DNA of 64,000 nt from Brachymonas denitrificans. GTDB lineage: Bacteria; Pseudomonadota; Gammaproteobacteria; Burkholderiales; Burkholderiaceae_C. The notes under the pieces are model-generated. The model was not told where the DNA came from and searched no databases. It saw nothing but the letters and a program-made list of their open reading frames with translations. Positions 17,040 through 28,445 of the stretch are shown here, in pieces. Each line of letters starts with the position of its first letter. Position 1 is the stretch's first letter. The position numbers were made by a program, and so were the translations under genes. The stretch lies in contig NZ_CAJQUA010000001.1 of the NCBI RefSeq assembly GCF_907163135.1, forward strand, positions 1,379,001 to 1,443,000, written 5' to 3'.

Positions 17040-18515
17040 TCAGTGCAGTTTACTTGTGGCCACATGCTGCAGCAGCTGGACAACGGAGGCGTCCATCACA
17101 TCGGTCATGGGTTTGGGATACACACCCATCCAGATCACGGCAATCGCAAGAACGGCCATGATGAGGAACTCACGGGAATTGATGTCGTTCAGGGCACGCA
17201 CATTGTCGTTCGTGACCGGGCCCAGATAGACACGCTTGTACATCCACAGGCTGTAGGCGGCTCCCAGGATCAGGGCCACGGCAGCGCCCAGGCCGATCCA
17301 GAAGTTGGCCTTGACGGCAGCGATGATCACCATCCACTCGCCGACGAAACCGGCCGTAGCGGGCAGACCGCAGTTGGCCATGGTGAACAGCAGTGCAAAG
17401 GCAGCAAACTTGGGCATGGTGTTGATCACGCCGCCGTAGTCGGCGATTTCACGCGAATGCACGCGGTCGTACAGCACGCCGATGCACAGGAACATGGCGG
17501 CCGACACGAAGCCGTGGGCGATCATCTGCACAATGCCACCGGCCACGCCGATGTCGCTGAAGATGAAGAAGCCCAGGGTCACGAAACCCATGTGCGCCAC
17601 GGAGGAGTAAGCCACCAGCTTCTTCATGTCCTTCTGCACGATGGCCACCAGACCGACGTAGATCACGGCGATCAGGGACAGGGCAATCATCAGCCAGGCC
17701 CATTTCTGGGAGGCGTCCGGAAGAATGGGCAGCGAGAAGCGCAGGAAACCGTAGGCACCCAGCTTCAGCATGATGGCGGCCAGTACGGCGGAACCACCGG
17801 TGGGCGCTTCCACGTGCACGTCGGGCAGCCAGGTATGTACCGGCCACATCGGCACCTTCACGGCGAAGGCTGCGAAGAAGGCGAAGAACAGCAGGCTCTG
17901 TGCGTCGATGTCCAGCGGCAGCTTGTACCAGGTCTGCAGGTCGAAACTGCCACCCGAGGTGTTGAACAGGTACACCAGCGCGATCAGCATCAGCAGCGAG
18001 CCGAGCAGCGTATACAGGAAGAACTTGAAAGCGGCGTAAATCTTGCGCGGACCACCCCAGATACCGATGATCAGGTACATCGGGATCAGCGTGGCTTCGA
18101 AGAACACGTAGAACAGCATCGCATCCTGGGCGGAGAAGACACCGATCATCAGGCCGCTCAGGATCAGGAAGGCACCCATGTACTGGTTGACGCGCTTGGT
18201 GATCACTTCCCAGCCGGCGATCACGACGATCACGGTGATGAAGGCCGTCAGCAGCACGAACCACAGGGAGATGCCATCAACGCCAAGATGGTAGTTGATG
18301 TTGAAGCGCGGAATCCACTCGTTCTTCTCGACGAACTGCAGCGCGGCAGTCTGCAGCTTGAAGCCGGTGTACAGCGGAATGGTAACCAGGAAGCTGGCCA
18401 GCGAGCCCAGCAGGGCCAGCCAGCGCACCATGCGCGCGTGACGGTCCTCCCCGAAGGCAAGCAGTACTGCTCCGATTACGATTGGCAGCCAGATGGCCAG
18501 GCTCAGCAATCCCAT
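17040..18515 (-). CDS. nuoM: NADH-quinone oxidoreductase subunit M
   Basis: 491-residue antiporter-like Complex I subunit. Conserved elements: FYVFFEATLIPMYLIIGIWGG with the helix-5 Glu, FFAAFAVKVPMWPVHTWLP with the channel Lys and HTWLPD motif, EAPTGGSAVLAAIMLKLG, and LVAYSSVAHMGFV. The ATG at 18515 is preceded by AAGGAG eight to ten bases upstream. Fourteen bases after nuoL and eleven before nuoN, in the standard gene order. Confidence 0.97.
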   Translation of the reverse strand: MGLLSLAIWLPIVIGAVLLAFGEDRHARMVRWLALLGSLASFLVTIPLYTGFKLQTAALQFVEKNEWIPRFNINYHLGVDGISLWFVLLTAFITVIVVIAGWEVITKRVNQYMGAFLILSGLMIGVFSAQDAMLFYVFFEATLIPMYLIIGIWGGPRKIYAAFKFFLYTLLGSLLMLIALVYLFNTSGGSFDLQTWYKLPLDIDAQSLLFFAFFAAFAVKVPMWPVHTWLPDVHVEAPTGGSAVLAAIMLKLGAYGFLRFSLPILPDASQKWAWLMIALSLIAVIYVGLVAIVQKDMKKLVAYSSVAHMGFVTLGFFIFSDIGVAGGIVQMIAHGFVSAAMFLCIGVLYDRVHSREIADYGGVINTMPKFAAFALLFTMANCGLPATAGFVGEWMVIIAAVKANFWIGLGAAVALILGAAYSLWMYKRVYLGPVTNDNVRALNDINSREFLIMAVLAIAVIWMGVYPKPMTDVMDASVVQLLQHVATSKLH

Positions 18516-18529
18516 TTTTATATTTCTCC

Positions 18530-20560
18530 TTATTTGCCGTACCAGACGAACCAGGTCATCAGGGCTACGACACCCAGAATCATCATCAGGGCATAGTGGT
18601 AGAGGTAACCGGATTGCAGTCGACGGGCGATGGCAGCGATGCCGCCCACGACTTTCCAGGAGCCGTTCACCAGTGCGCCATCGATCAGGCCCTGGTCAGC
18701 GCCCTTCCACAGGCCCACACCCAGCAGGCGGGCGCCACGTGCAATGATGTTCTCGTTGATCCAGTCGAGGAAATACTTGTTCTCGAGGATGACGACCAGC
18801 GGAGACAGCGCCTTGCGGATGCTGGCAGCCACGTTGTTGTTCATCATGTACAGGAAGTAAGCGACGGCAAAACCGGCAACCGTCAGCCAGAACGGAAGGG
18901 TCATCACGGCGTGCGTGGCGAAGCCGACAGCACCGTGGAAGGTGTTCGTCCACTCATGGGCATAGGTGGCCATGGCCGGATGGCGCGGATCCACGAAGAT
19001 GACGTTCTTGAAGAAATCGCCGAACAGCATGGAATCGACCGTCAGGAAACCGATGATCACGGACGGGATGGCCAGCAGAATCAGTGGCAGCGTTACCACC
19101 CACTTGGATTCGTGCGGCTTGCCATCGCCATGGTGACCATGGTCGTCGTGGTGATCGTCATGGTGCGCGTCGGGGTTCTGGTCATAGCGCTCCTTGCCAT
19201 GGAAGACCAGGAAGTAGACGCGGAAGCTGTACAGCGAGGTCACGAACACGCTGGCCATGGCCGCCAGGTAGGCGATGTGGGAAGCCGGCTGGTTGCTGAA
19301 GTGCAGCGCCTCGATGATGCTCTCCTTCGAGTAGAAGCCCGAGAAGAACGGCGTGCCGATCAGCGCCAGGGTACCGATCAGGAAGGTGATCCAGGTGATC
19401 GGCATGTACTTGCGCACGTTGCCCATCCAGCGGATGTCCTGGTTGTGGTGCATGCCGATGATTACGGAACCTGCGGCAAGGAACAGCAGTGCCTTGAAGA
19501 AGGCATGCGTCATCAGGTGGAACACGCCCACCGAGTAGGCGGAAGCGCCCAGCGCCATGGTCATGTAACCCAGCTGCGACAGCGTGGAGTAGGCCACCAC
19601 ACGCTTGATGTCGTTCTGGATCACGCCCAGGATACCCATGAAGAAGGCGGTGATGGCGCCGATGATCAGGATCATGTTCAGGGCGGTGTCGCTCAGCTCG
19701 AACAGCGGAGACATGCGGGCGACCATGAAGATGCCGGCCGTCACCATGGTGGCGGCGTGGATCAGCGCGGAGATCGGGGTCGGGCCTTCCATGGAGTCGG
19801 GCAGCCACACGTGCAGCGGGAACTGGGCAGACTTGCCCATGGCACCGATGAACAGGCAGATGGCAGCCATGGTGGCCACGTTCCAGCCCAGGCCCGGATA
19901 GGTCTGGGAAGCCAGCGTATCGACCTTGCCGAAGAACTCGGTGTAGTTGAAGGTTCCGGTGTAGGCCAGGATCAGGCCGATGCCCAGGATGAAACCGAAG
20001 TCACCCACACGGTTGACCAGGAAGGCCTTCATGTTGGCGAAGATGGCGGTCGGGCGGTTGAACCAGAAGCCGATCAGCAGGTAGGACACCAGACCCACCG
20101 CTTCCCAGCCGAAGAACAGCTGCAGGAAGTTGTTGCTCATGACCAGCATGAGCATGGAGAAGGTGAACAGGGAAATATAGGAGAAGAAGCGGTTGTAGCC
20201 CTCGTCTTCTTCCATGTAGCCCATGGTGTAGATGTGCACCATCAGCGACACGAAGGTCACCACGCACATCATCATCGCCGTCAGGCTGTCGACCATGAAG
20301 CCAACTTCCATCTTCAGCGTACCGATGGTCATCCAGTGGTACACCGTCTCGTTGAAGGTCGCGCCATCCAGCACCTGCATGAACACCATGGCGGACAGGA
20401 TGAAGGACAGCAGCACGCCGCCAATGGTCAGCAGTGCCGAGGCCGAGCGCCCCAGCAGGTTGCCGCCCATCTTGGTACCGAAGATACCAACCAGTGCCGA
20501 GGCCGCCAGCGGTGCCAGCGGGATCGCCAGCAAGGTAGTAGCGGAAAGGGTCTGACTCAT
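18530..20560 (-). CDS. nuoL: NADH-quinone oxidoreductase subunit L
   Basis: 676-residue distal antiporter-like subunit, which carries the long lateral helix along the membrane arm. Key segments: FFGWEAVGLVSYLLIGFW, AMGKSAQFPLHVWLPDSMEG with the channel Lys, PTPISALIHAATMVTAG and RVVAYSTLSQLGYM. Between helices near residues 464-484 there is an unusual His/Asp-rich loop (DAHHDDHHDDHGHHGDGKPH). The C-terminal part has the lateral helix and a final membrane anchor. Seven bases after nuoK. Confidence 0.97.
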   Translation of the reverse strand: MSQTLSATTLLAIPLAPLAASALVGIFGTKMGGNLLGRSASALLTIGGVLLSFILSAMVFMQVLDGATFNETVYHWMTIGTLKMEVGFMVDSLTAMMMCVVTFVSLMVHIYTMGYMEEDEGYNRFFSYISLFTFSMLMLVMSNNFLQLFFGWEAVGLVSYLLIGFWFNRPTAIFANMKAFLVNRVGDFGFILGIGLILAYTGTFNYTEFFGKVDTLASQTYPGLGWNVATMAAICLFIGAMGKSAQFPLHVWLPDSMEGPTPISALIHAATMVTAGIFMVARMSPLFELSDTALNMILIIGAITAFFMGILGVIQNDIKRVVAYSTLSQLGYMTMALGASAYSVGVFHLMTHAFFKALLFLAAGSVIIGMHHNQDIRWMGNVRKYMPITWITFLIGTLALIGTPFFSGFYSKESIIEALHFSNQPASHIAYLAAMASVFVTSLYSFRVYFLVFHGKERYDQNPDAHHDDHHDDHGHHGDGKPHESKWVVTLPLILLAIPSVIIGFLTVDSMLFGDFFKNVIFVDPRHPAMATYAHEWTNTFHGAVGFATHAVMTLPFWLTVAGFAVAYFLYMMNNNVAASIRKALSPLVVILENKYFLDWINENIIARGARLLGVGLWKGADQGLIDGALVNGSWKVVGGIAAIARRLQSGYLYHYALMMILGVVALMTWFVWYGK

Positions 20561-20567
20561 TTTTCTG

Positions 20568-20876
20568 TTACCCCTTCAAGGTGTTGAGTTCTTCCACATC
20601 GAGACTGTCGCGTGTGCGGAACAGCAGCACGAGAATCGCGAGCCCGATGGCCGACTCTGCAGCCGCAACGGTCAGGATGAAGAACACGAAGATCTGTCCG
20701 GACAGGTCACCCCAGAAGTGGGAGAACGCCACGAAGTTCATGTTGACGGCCAGCAGCATCAGCTCGACGGCCATCAGCAGCACGATCAGGTTCTTGCGGT
20801 TCAGGAAGATGCCGATGACCGACAGGGCGAACAGGATGCCTCCCAGGGTCAGGTAATGGCCAATGGTGAGTGTCAT
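20568..20876 (-). CDS. nuoK: NADH-quinone oxidoreductase subunit K
   Basis: 102-residue three-helix membrane subunit. The family pattern is complete: [20 protein letters not shown], then [20 protein letters not shown] with the membrane-embedded Glu, then a helix containing [17 protein letters not shown] with the second conserved Glu. These Glu residues are part of the proton-transfer route. Its ATG overlaps the nuoJ stop by four bases, so translation is coupled. Confidence 0.97.
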   Translation of the reverse strand: MTLTIGHYLTLGGILFALSVIGIFLNRKNLIVLLMAVELMLLAVNMNFVAFSHFWGDLSGQIFVFFILTVAAAESAIGLAILVLLFRTRDSLDVEELNTLKG

Positions 20877-21535
20877 GCCTTCTTCTCCTCTGCATCGGCG
20901 GCCGGATCGGCAGCCACCGGTGCCGGCTTGGTGATGTCCATCTTGACGATGCGCATGCGGTCCTGCGGACGCACGCGGACCTGTTCGGCCGGCGACTGGA
21001 ACTTGCTGTCCTTGCGCTTCCGCATGGTCAGGGCAATCGCGCTGATCATGGCCACCAGCAGCAGCACCGCAGCGATCTCCAGCGGGTACAGGTAGTGCGT
21101 GTATAGCAGCTTGCCCAGCTCGGTCGTGTTGGATGCGTTGGGCGCCAGCACAGCACCGTCCATGCCACGCATCGGCAGCGCCTCGGTTTCGGTGAAGTTG
21201 CTCATCAGCACGGCAGCCATCTGCACGATGATGAACACGGCAATCACCGCGGCCATCGGGAAGTTCTTCCAGAAGCCGCGCTTGAGCGTCTCGACATCGA
21301 TGTCCAGCATCATCACGACGAACAGGAACAGCACCATGACGGCGCCGACATACACCAGCACCAGGGTAATGGAAAGGAATTCGGCCTTCAGCAGCATCCA
21401 GATGGCGGATGCCTGGAAGAACGACAGCACCAGGTACAGCACGGCATAGACCGGGTTGCGCACGGTGACCACGCGGAATGCTGCAAAGACCAGCACCGCT
21501 GAAAATACGTAGAAGAGACCTGTTTTGACGTCCAT
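20873..21535 (-). CDS. nuoJ: NADH-quinone oxidoreductase subunit J
   Basis: 220-residue membrane subunit with five hydrophobic helices, including [20 protein letters not shown] and the conserved [17 protein letters not shown] segment around the pi-bulge helix. The C-terminus is extended and Ala/Pro/Glu-rich ([18 protein letters not shown] onward), beyond the typical E. coli length. Lies 35 bases after nuoI and overlaps nuoK. Confidence 0.96.
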   Translation of the reverse strand: MDVKTGLFYVFSAVLVFAAFRVVTVRNPVYAVLYLVLSFFQASAIWMLLKAEFLSITLVLVYVGAVMVLFLFVVMMLDIDVETLKRGFWKNFPMAAVIAVFIIVQMAAVLMSNFTETEALPMRGMDGAVLAPNASNTTELGKLLYTHYLYPLEIAAVLLLVAMISAIALTMRKRKDSKFQSPAEQVRVRPQDRMRIVKMDITKPAPVAADPAADAEEKKA

Positions 21536-21570
21536 GGGAGAGTCCTGTTGTGTTCTAGGCCTGGCCGGGA

Positions 21571-22089
21571 TCAGCGGTAAGGCGCATCGGCTGCCTTGGT
21601 GGCCGCGATCTGCGCTTCGTACTTGTCACCCACCGCCAGCAGCATGTCCTTGGTGAAATACAGGTCGCCCCGCTTCTCTCCGTGGTATTCGAAGATCTGC
21701 GTCTCGACGATGGAATCCACCGGGCAGCTCTCTTCGCAGAAACCGCAGTAAATGCACTTGGTGAAGTCGATGTCGTAGCGCGTGGTGCGGCGGCTGCCGT
21801 CTTCGCGCTGCTCGGACTCGATGGTGATGGCCATGGCGGGGCACACGGCCTCGCACAGCTTGCAGGCGATGCAGCGCTCTTCGCCGTTCTCGTAACGGCG
21901 CAGCGCATGCAGGCCGCGGAAACGCGGACTCAGCGGCGTCTTCTCTTCGGGGTACTGCACAGTGAACTTGCCCTTGAAGGCGTAGCGTCCGGTCAGTGCC
22001 ATGCCCCTGAACAGCTCCGTCAGCATGAAGCTGTTCAGGAAATCCTTGAGGGAGAACCCGGATTCCGGCTTGGTGGTTACAGTTGACAT
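21571..22089 (-). CDS. nuoI: NADH-quinone oxidoreductase subunit I
   Basis: 172-residue peripheral subunit carrying two [4Fe-4S] clusters (N6a, N6b) that pass electrons to NuoB. Both ferredoxin motifs are intact: [12 protein letters not shown] and [13 protein letters not shown]-terminal amphipathic membrane-associated helix around [16 protein letters not shown]. The ATG at 22089 with AAGGG upstream is preferred to an earlier in-frame codon because conserved sequence begins here. Fourteen bases after nuoH. Confidence 0.96.
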   Translation of the reverse strand: MSTVTTKPESGFSLKDFLNSFMLTELFRGMALTGRYAFKGKFTVQYPEEKTPLSPRFRGLHALRRYENGEERCIACKLCEAVCPAMAITIESEQREDGSRRTTRYDIDFTKCIYCGFCEESCPVDSIVETQIFEYHGEKRGDLYFTKDMLLAVGDKYEAQIAATKAADAPYR

Positions 22090-22103
22090 TTCTCTACCCT
22101 TGC

Positions 22104-23180
22104 TCACTTCCAGATGTTCCAGGAGGTTTGCATCCACACAGCGATCACGATCAGCCAGATCAGTGTCACGGGAATGAAGATCTTCCAGCCCAGACGCATG
22201 ATCTGGTCATAGCGATAGCGCGGGAACGTGGCACGAATCCAGATGAACATGCTCACGACCACGAAGGTCTTCAGGCCCAGCCAGATCCAGCCGGGGATGA
22301 AGCTGAGGAATTCGAACGGAGGCAGCCAGCCGCCGAGGAACATGACCACGGCCAGCACCGAGAACAGGATCATGTTCGCGTATTCGGCCAGGAAGAAGAT
22401 GGCAAAGCCCATGCCGGAGTACTCGACCATGTGGCCGGCCACGATCTCGGCCTCGCCTTCCACCACGTCGAAGGGGTGACGGTTGGTTTCTGCGACACCC
22501 GAGATCAGGTAGACCATGAAGATCGGCAGCAGCGGCAGCCAGTTCCAGGACAGCAGGTTCATGCCCTTGTCGGCGAACATGCCCTTGGCCTGCTCGGTCA
22601 CGATGTCGCTCATGTTCATGCTGCCGGTGATCATCAGCACCACCACCAGGCAGAAGCCCATGGCGATTTCGTACGACACCATCTGTGCGGAAGCACGCAG
22701 CGCACCCAGGAACGGGTACTTGGAGTTGGACGCCCAGCCGGCCATGATCACGCCGTAGACTTCCACGGAAGTGATGGTCATCACCAGCAGCAGGCCGGCG
22801 TTGATGTTGGCCAGAGCCACTTCGGGGCCGAAGGGAATCACCACCCAGGCAGCCAGCGCCGGCATGAAGGCCATGATCGGGCCGAGATAGTAGACCGCAG
22901 GGTTGGCACGATCCGGACGGATCACTTCCTTGGTCAGCAGCTTGAGGCCGTCGGCCATGGGCTGCAGCAGGCCGAGCGGGCCGACGCGGTTGGGACCGTG
23001 ACGCACCTGCATGAAGCCCAGCAGGCGGCGTTCCCAGTAGGTCAGGTAGGCAACGGCAATCAGCAACGGCAGGACCAGCACGACGATCTTGAGCAGCGCC
23101 CAGATCACCGGCCATGCGATATTCGCCCACCAGGCAGCCTCGATCAGGCCCTGGCCGGCAGCGTTCAGTGCGTCAATCAT
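22104..23180 (-). CDS. nuoH: NADH-quinone oxidoreductase subunit H
   Basis: 358-residue membrane subunit forming much of the quinone-binding chamber (ND1 homologue). Typical segments are [20 protein letters not shown] (charged first loop at the quinone site), [39 protein letters not shown] and [17 protein letters not shown] with its acidic cluster. About eight helices. Overlaps the nuoG stop by four bases, so translation is coupled. Confidence 0.97.
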   Translation of the reverse strand: MIDALNAAGQGLIEAAWWANIAWPVIWALLKIVVLVLPLLIAVAYLTYWERRLLGFMQVRHGPNRVGPLGLLQPMADGLKLLTKEVIRPDRANPAVYYLGPIMAFMPALAAWVVIPFGPEVALANINAGLLLVMTITSVEVYGVIMAGWASNSKYPFLGALRASAQMVSYEIAMGFCLVVVLMITGSMNMSDIVTEQAKGMFADKGMNLLSWNWLPLLPIFMVYLISGVAETNRHPFDVVEGEAEIVAGHMVEYSGMGFAIFFLAEYANMILFSVLAVVMFLGGWLPPFEFLSFIPGWIWLGLKTFVVVSMFIWIRATFPRYRYDQIMRLGWKIFIPVTLIWLIVIAVWMQTSWNIWK

Positions 23181-25315
23181 GCGCTCACCTCCTGGCTAGG
23201 ATTGGCAGCACGGGCATCGGCCGTGGCCTGCAGCGACGGTGCACGGCGCACCAGGCTGTCAAGTTGATAGATGCTCGCCGTCACCGGCTTGGTACGGGCC
23301 TTGCCCACCACGATGGCAGCATCCGTGCGGTTGTTCAGGCGCGCCGCGTCGACGGTGGCGCTGTCGCCACTGCGGTTCAGCGGCAGCGTGGCCATGACTT
23401 CCTGCGAGGTCTCGGCAGCAAAGCCGGAGAGCTGCAGCAGGCTGCCCAGCACGCGCAGCACCTTCCAGCCCGGACGGGTGTCACCCAGCGGGCGCACCAC
23501 GGCATGGAAGCTCTGGGCGCGGCCTTCGGCGTTGATGAAGGTGCCGGACGTCTCGGTGAAGGGGCTGATCGGCAGCAGCACGTCGCTGAAGGCCAGATTG
23601 GTCTTGAACGGGCTGAAGGTGACCACCATCTGCGCCTGGTTCAGGCTGGCGACGGCAGCACTGCCGGCGGCACAGTCGAACTCGGGCTCGACGTTGAACA
23701 GCAGGGCCGCCTTGAGCGCGCCGCCCTCGGTCATGGCGCCGGCATTCAGGCCACCGGACCTGGGACGTGCACCAGCCAGCTGGGCGCCCACGGTGTTGGC
23801 CGCTTCGGTCAGGTAACCCCAGCTGGCGCCGGTTTCGGTTGCAATCCACTGCGCCAAGGCCAGCAGGCTGCTGGCCTGCTCGTGGTGTGCTGCGGCATTG
23901 CCCAGCAGCACGGCCTTGCGCTCGCCACCCAGCAGGGAGGCCGCGATGGCCTTGGCGGCCTCCGTGGCCTGGCCTTGTGCAGGCGCAGTGACGCCCTTCT
24001 GCTCGGCCACGGCGGCAGCGATGTCTGCCAGGGACTGCGTCCACTCGGTAGCGTCGGCTTCGAGTACCGTGTGCATCTTCATCGCCCAGTCCTGGCGCTG
24101 CTCGACCAGCGCGGACACCTGGGCGCCGTGGCGGCTGGCCTGGCGGATGCGCTGCGCGAACAGCGGATGATCCTTGCGCAGATTGCTGCCAACGACGAGT
24201 ACACGCTGCAGCTTGCTCAGCGCTGCGATGGGCATGCCCAGCCAGCGAATCTCGCTGCCGGTGGCAAACTCGGCGTTGCGCAGGCGGTAGTCGATGTTGT
24301 CGCTGCCGAGGCCGCGCACCAGTTCACCGGCCAGCGCCAGTTCTTCCAGCGTGCTGTGCGGGCTGACCAGGGCGCCGATGCTGGAAGCGCCGTGCTCGTC
24401 CCGGATCTGCTTGAGGCCGTTGGCCACATATTCGAGGGCGGTCTGCCAGTCGACTTCCTTCCAGCTGCCACCCTGCTTGATCATGGGAGCGGTCAGGCGG
24501 TCGGTGCCGTTGAGCGCTTCGTAGCTGAAACGGTCGCGGTCGGCAATCCAGCATTCGTTGACGGCTTCATTCTCGAGCGGCACCACGCGCATCACGCGGT
24601 GGTTCTTGACCTGCACGATCAGGTTGGCACCGGTGGAGTCATGCGGAGCGACCGACTTGCGGCGGCCCATTTCCCAGGTGCGGGCGCTGTAGCGGAACGG
24701 CTTGCTGGTGAGCGCGCCCACCGGGCAGATGTCGATCATGTTGCCGGACAGTTCGGAATCGACCGTGGCACCAACGAAGGTCTCGATCTCGGAGTGCTCG
24801 CCGCGGTTGGACATGCCGAGCTCCATCTGGCCGGCGATTTCCTGACCGAAGCGCACGCAGCGCGTGCACTGGATGCAGCGCGTCATCTCCTCCATGGAGA
24901 TCAGCGGACCGACATCCTTGGGCACGACCACGCGCTTCTCTTCCTCGTAGCGGGAGCCGCTGGAGCCGTAACCGACCGCCAGATCCTGCAACTGGCACTC
25001 ACCGCCCTGGTCGCAGATCGGGCAATCCAGCGGGTGGTTGATCAGCAGGAATTCCATCACGGACTGCTGGGCCTTGATGGCCTTGTCGCTCTTGGTGTGA
25101 ACCACCATGCCCTGGGCCACCGGCGTAGCGCAAGCCGGAACCGGCTTGGGCATCTTCTCGACGTCCACCAGGCACATGCGGCAGTTGGCCGCGATGCTCA
25201 GCTTCTTGTGGTAGCAAAAATGCGGAATATAGGTTCCGGCCTGCTCGGCTGCATGCATCAGCATGCTGCCTTCGGCAACCTCGACCTTTTTACCGTCCAG
25301 TTCGATTTCAACCAT
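23177..25315 (-). CDS. nuoG: NADH-quinone oxidoreductase subunit G
   Basis: 712-residue iron-sulfur subunit of the peripheral arm. N-terminal [2Fe-2S] domain with [15 protein letters not shown] and later CATPV; then [15 protein letters not shown] for the His/Cys cluster and [16 protein letters not shown] for a [4Fe-4S] cluster; then a molybdopterin-oxidoreductase-like region that is catalytically inactive in Complex I. Shorter than E. coli NuoG but close to other betaproteobacterial forms. Thirteen bases after nuoF; stop overlaps nuoH. Confidence 0.96.
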   Translation of the reverse strand: MVEIELDGKKVEVAEGSMLMHAAEQAGTYIPHFCYHKKLSIAANCRMCLVDVEKMPKPVPACATPVAQGMVVHTKSDKAIKAQQSVMEFLLINHPLDCPICDQGGECQLQDLAVGYGSSGSRYEEEKRVVVPKDVGPLISMEEMTRCIQCTRCVRFGQEIAGQMELGMSNRGEHSEIETFVGATVDSELSGNMIDICPVGALTSKPFRYSARTWEMGRRKSVAPHDSTGANLIVQVKNHRVMRVVPLENEAVNECWIADRDRFSYEALNGTDRLTAPMIKQGGSWKEVDWQTALEYVANGLKQIRDEHGASSIGALVSPHSTLEELALAGELVRGLGSDNIDYRLRNAEFATGSEIRWLGMPIAALSKLQRVLVVGSNLRKDHPLFAQRIRQASRHGAQVSALVEQRQDWAMKMHTVLEADATEWTQSLADIAAAVAEQKGVTAPAQGQATEAAKAIAASLLGGERKAVLLGNAAAHHEQASSLLALAQWIATETGASWGYLTEAANTVGAQLAGARPRSGGLNAGAMTEGGALKAALLFNVEPEFDCAAGSAAVASLNQAQMVVTFSPFKTNLAFSDVLLPISPFTETSGTFINAEGRAQSFHAVVRPLGDTRPGWKVLRVLGSLLQLSGFAAETSQEVMATLPLNRSGDSATVDAARLNNRTDAAIVVGKARTKPVTASIYQLDSLVRRAPSLQATADARAANPSQEVSA

Positions 25316-25328
25316 GGTGATCCACTTG

Positions 25329-26684
25329 TCAAATGTATGCAGGCACCATGCAGGTCTTGTGCTCTACGTGGTATGCAAATTCGTCACGGAAATGCTTGAG
25401 CATGGCGCGCACAGGCATGGCGGCGGCATCGCCCAGGGCACAGATGGTGCGGCCCTGGATGTTGGCGGCGACGGAGTCGAGCACGTCCATGTCCTGCGGA
25501 CGGCCCTGCCCTTTCTCGATGCGGTCGACCATGCGCCACAGCCAGCCCGTTCCTTCGCGGCAGGGCGTGCACTGGCCGCAGGATTCGTGCATGTAGAAGT
25601 AGCTCAGGCGCTGCAGCGACTTGACCATGCAGCGGCTGTCATCCATCACGATCACGGCGCCGGAGCCCAGCATGGAGCCGGCCTTGGCGATGGAGTCGTA
25701 GTCCATCGTGCATTCCATGATGATGTCGGCCGGCAGCACCGGGGAGGAGGAACCACCCGGGATCACCGCCTTGAGCTTGCGGCCGGTGCGGACACCGCCC
25801 GCCAGCTCGAGCAGCTTGGAGAACGGCGTGCCCATGGGAATTTCGTAGTTGCCGGGCAGGTTCACGTCACCGGAGACCGAGAAGATCTTGGTGCCGCCAT
25901 TGTTCGGCTTGCCACACTCGAGATACGCCTGGCCCCCGTTCATGATGATCCACGGAACGGCTGCGAAGGTCTCGGTGTTGTTGATGGTGGTGGGCTTGCC
26001 GTATAGGCCGAAACTGGCCGGGAACGGCGGCTTGAAGCGCGGCTGGCCCTTCTTGCCTTCCAGCGATTCGAGCAGCGCGGTTTCCTCGCCGCAGATGTAG
26101 GCGCCGAAACCATGATGGGCATGCAGCTGGAAGCTGAAGTCGCTGCCCATGATCCTGTCGCCCAGATAGCCGGCGGCACGTGCCTCTTCCAGCGCCGCCT
26201 CGAAGCGTTCGTACACCTCGAAGATTTCGCCGTGGATGTAGTTGTAGCCCACGCTGATGCCCATGGCATAGGCCGCGATGGCCATGCCCTCGATCACGAT
26301 GTGCGGGTTGAACATCAGGATGTCGCGGTCCTTGCAGGTACCGGGCTCACCCTCGTCGGAGTTGCAGACCAGGAATTTCTGGCCAGGGAACTGGCGCGGC
26401 ATGAAGCTCCACTTCAGGCCGGACGGGAAACCGGCACCGCCACGACCGCGCAGCGCGGATTCCTTGACGGTGGAGATCACCTGGTCCTGGGTCATGGCTT
26501 CGCCGCCATCCTTGCCCAGAATCTTGCGCAGCGCCTTGTAACCGCCGCGCGCCTCGTAATCCTTGAGGCTCCAGTTGCTGCCGTTCAGATCCTTGTAGAT
26601 CTGCGGATCGATGTGACGGCCATGAAAGCAGGTTTCATTGCCGGAAGACGCAAATTGCGCGAGAACGTTCGCTACCGACATCAT
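25329..26684 (-). CDS. nuoF: NADH-quinone oxidoreductase subunit F
   Basis: 451-residue NADH-binding and FMN-binding subunit with cluster N3. Seen: the glycine-rich NADH/FMN site [16 protein letters not shown], the motif [35 protein letters not shown], and the [4Fe-4S] motif [15 protein letters not shown] near residue 355. The first of two adjacent ATGs overlaps the nuoE stop (ATGA), which decides the start. Thirteen bases before nuoG. Confidence 0.97.
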   Translation of the reverse strand: MMSVANVLAQFASSGNETCFHGRHIDPQIYKDLNGSNWSLKDYEARGGYKALRKILGKDGGEAMTQDQVISTVKESALRGRGGAGFPSGLKWSFMPRQFPGQKFLVCNSDEGEPGTCKDRDILMFNPHIVIEGMAIAAYAMGISVGYNYIHGEIFEVYERFEAALEEARAAGYLGDRIMGSDFSFQLHAHHGFGAYICGEETALLESLEGKKGQPRFKPPFPASFGLYGKPTTINNTETFAAVPWIIMNGGQAYLECGKPNNGGTKIFSVSGDVNLPGNYEIPMGTPFSKLLELAGGVRTGRKLKAVIPGGSSSPVLPADIIMECTMDYDSIAKAGSMLGSGAVIVMDDSRCMVKSLQRLSYFYMHESCGQCTPCREGTGWLWRMVDRIEKGQGRPQDMDVLDSVAANIQGRTICALGDAAAMPVRAMLKHFRDEFAYHVEHKTCMVPAYI

Positions 26685-27169
26685 TTGCCCTCCGCGGACT
26701 TCAGGCCTTCGACCAGTGCCGTCATGCGTTCGACAGACATGTAGCTGCACATGGTGCGGTCGTTGACCAGCATCACCGGCGCATCGGCGCAGGCGCCCAG
26801 GCATTCGCACTGCTGCAGCGTGAACATGCCGTCGGCGGTGGTTTCGCCGGCGTGGATGCCCAGCTTCTCCTCGAGGAACTGCAGCGCCTTGCCGCCGTCA
26901 CGCAGCTGGCACGGCAGGTTGGTGCAGACGGCGAGCTTGAACTTGCCCACCGGCTGCTGGTTGTACATGTTGTAGAAGGTGGTGACTTCGTGCACGGCCA
27001 TCGGAGGCATCTCCAGATAGTCGGCAATCTCCTTCTCGCTTTCGGGCGATACCCAGCCCTGCTCCTGCTGGACGATGGACAGGCAAGCCATGACCGCCGA
27101 CTGCTTGTGCTCGGCCGGGTATTTCGCCACTTCCTTGGCGAAACGGGCTTTGGTTGCTTCAGAAATCAT
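26681..27169 (-). CDS. nuoE: NADH-quinone oxidoreductase subunit E
   Basis: 162-residue subunit with the thioredoxin-like [2Fe-2S] cluster N1a. Ligands seen at Cys82 and Cys87 (VCTNLPCQL) and Cys123 and Cys127 (CLGAC). Helical N-terminus with [12 protein letters not shown] before the ferredoxin fold. ATG overlaps the nuoD stop by four bases and its own stop overlaps nuoF, so the D-E-F junctions are all translationally coupled. Confidence 0.97.
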   Translation of the reverse strand: MISEATKARFAKEVAKYPAEHKQSAVMACLSIVQQEQGWVSPESEKEIADYLEMPPMAVHEVTTFYNMYNQQPVGKFKLAVCTNLPCQLRDGGKALQFLEEKLGIHAGETTADGMFTLQQCECLGACADAPVMLVNDRTMCSYMSVERMTALVEGLKSAEGK

Positions 27170-28419
27170 CGGTCAATCTCTCCAAACACAATGTCCAGCG
27201 TGCCAATGATGGCCACGGCGTCGGCCAGCATGTGGCCCTTGGACAGCTCATCCAGCGCAGCCAGGTGCACGTATCCCGGCGGACGGATCTTCATGCGGTA
27301 GGGCTTGTTGGCTCCGTCGCTCACCATGTAGATGCCGAACTCGCCTTTCGGGTGCTCGACAGCGGCATAGACCTCGCCCTCGGGCACGTGGAAGCCTTCG
27401 GTGAACAGCTTGAAGTGGTGGATCAGGTCCTCCATGTTGGTCTTCATGCCTTCACGCGAGGGCGGCGCCACCTTGTTGTTGTCGGTGATGACCGGGCCCG
27501 GGTTGGCACGCAGCCAGTCCACGCACTGCTTGATGATGCGGTTGGACTGGCGCATTTCCTGCATGCGGCACAGGTAGCGGTCGTAGCTGTCGCCGGTGAC
27601 ACCGACGGGCACGTCGAAGTCGACCTTGTCGTAGGCGTCATAGGGCTGCGTCTTGCGCAGGTCCCAGGCAATGCCAGAACCGCGCAGCATGGGGCCGCTC
27701 ATACCCAGGTTCAGGGCGCGCTCGGGAGACAGCACACCGATGCTCACGGTACGCTGCTTCCAGATACGGTTGTTGGTGAGCAGGGTCTCGTACTCGTCCA
27801 TGCACTTGGGGAAGCGCTGGGTGAAATCGTCGATGAAGTCGAGCAGCGAACCCTGGCGGGCGGCATTGAGCTTTTCCATGGCCTTGCTGTTGCGCAGCTT
27901 GCTCGGGGCATGCTGGGCCATGGTGTCGGGCAGGTCGCGGTAGACGCCACCCGGACGGAAGTAGGCTGCGTGCATGCGGGCGCCGGAGACGGCCTCGTAC
28001 ATGTCCAGCAGGTCTTCCCGCTCACGGAAGGTGTAGATCAGGATGGTGGAGCTGCCGCAGTCGTTGCCGTGCGAACCCAGCCACAGCAGGTGGTTGAGCA
28101 GACGCGTGATTTCCGAGAACATCACGCGGATGTATTGCGCACGGATCGGCACCTCGATGCCCAGCAGCCGCTCGACGGCCAGGCAGTAGGCGTGCTCGTT
28201 GCACATCATGGACATGTAGTCCAGGCGGTCCATGTAGGGCAGCGCCTGCAGGTAGGTCTTGTGCTCGGCCAGCTTTTCGGTGGCACGGTGCAGCAGGCCG
28301 ATGTGCGGGTCGGCGCGCTGCACCACCTCGCCATCGAGCTCCAGCACGAGGCGCAGCACGCCGTGCGCTGCCGGGTGCTGCGGACCAAAGTTGAGCGTGT
28401 AGTTCTTGATTTCAGCCAT
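27166..28419 (-). CDS. nuoD: NADH-quinone oxidoreductase subunit D
   Basis: 417-residue 49-kDa-type subunit, related to hydrogenase large subunits, lining the quinone pocket. Features: [21 protein letters not shown], the quinone-region motif [36 protein letters not shown], and the C-terminal DPVFGEIDR-like end (IVFGEIDR). Encoded separately from NuoC, unlike the fused form of E. coli. 26 bases after nuoC. Confidence 0.97.
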   Translation of the reverse strand: MAEIKNYTLNFGPQHPAAHGVLRLVLELDGEVVQRADPHIGLLHRATEKLAEHKTYLQALPYMDRLDYMSMMCNEHAYCLAVERLLGIEVPIRAQYIRVMFSEITRLLNHLLWLGSHGNDCGSSTILIYTFREREDLLDMYEAVSGARMHAAYFRPGGVYRDLPDTMAQHAPSKLRNSKAMEKLNAARQGSLLDFIDDFTQRFPKCMDEYETLLTNNRIWKQRTVSIGVLSPERALNLGMSGPMLRGSGIAWDLRKTQPYDAYDKVDFDVPVGVTGDSYDRYLCRMQEMRQSNRIIKQCVDWLRANPGPVITDNNKVAPPSREGMKTNMEDLIHHFKLFTEGFHVPEGEVYAAVEHPKGEFGIYMVSDGANKPYRMKIRPPGYVHLAALDELSKGHMLADAVAIIGTLDIVFGEIDR

Positions 28420-28445
28420 AGATCAAACCCCTGTCGCCTGAGCGA

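Noticed and set aside
15208-25399. Long plus-strand open frames (394-761 codons) opposite nuoN, nuoM, nuoL, nuoH and nuoG
   Set aside because: They mirror the conserved minus-strand genes in GC-rich sequence; their products are His/Gln/Gly-rich without domains and have no ribosome sites. They are by-products of codon bias.
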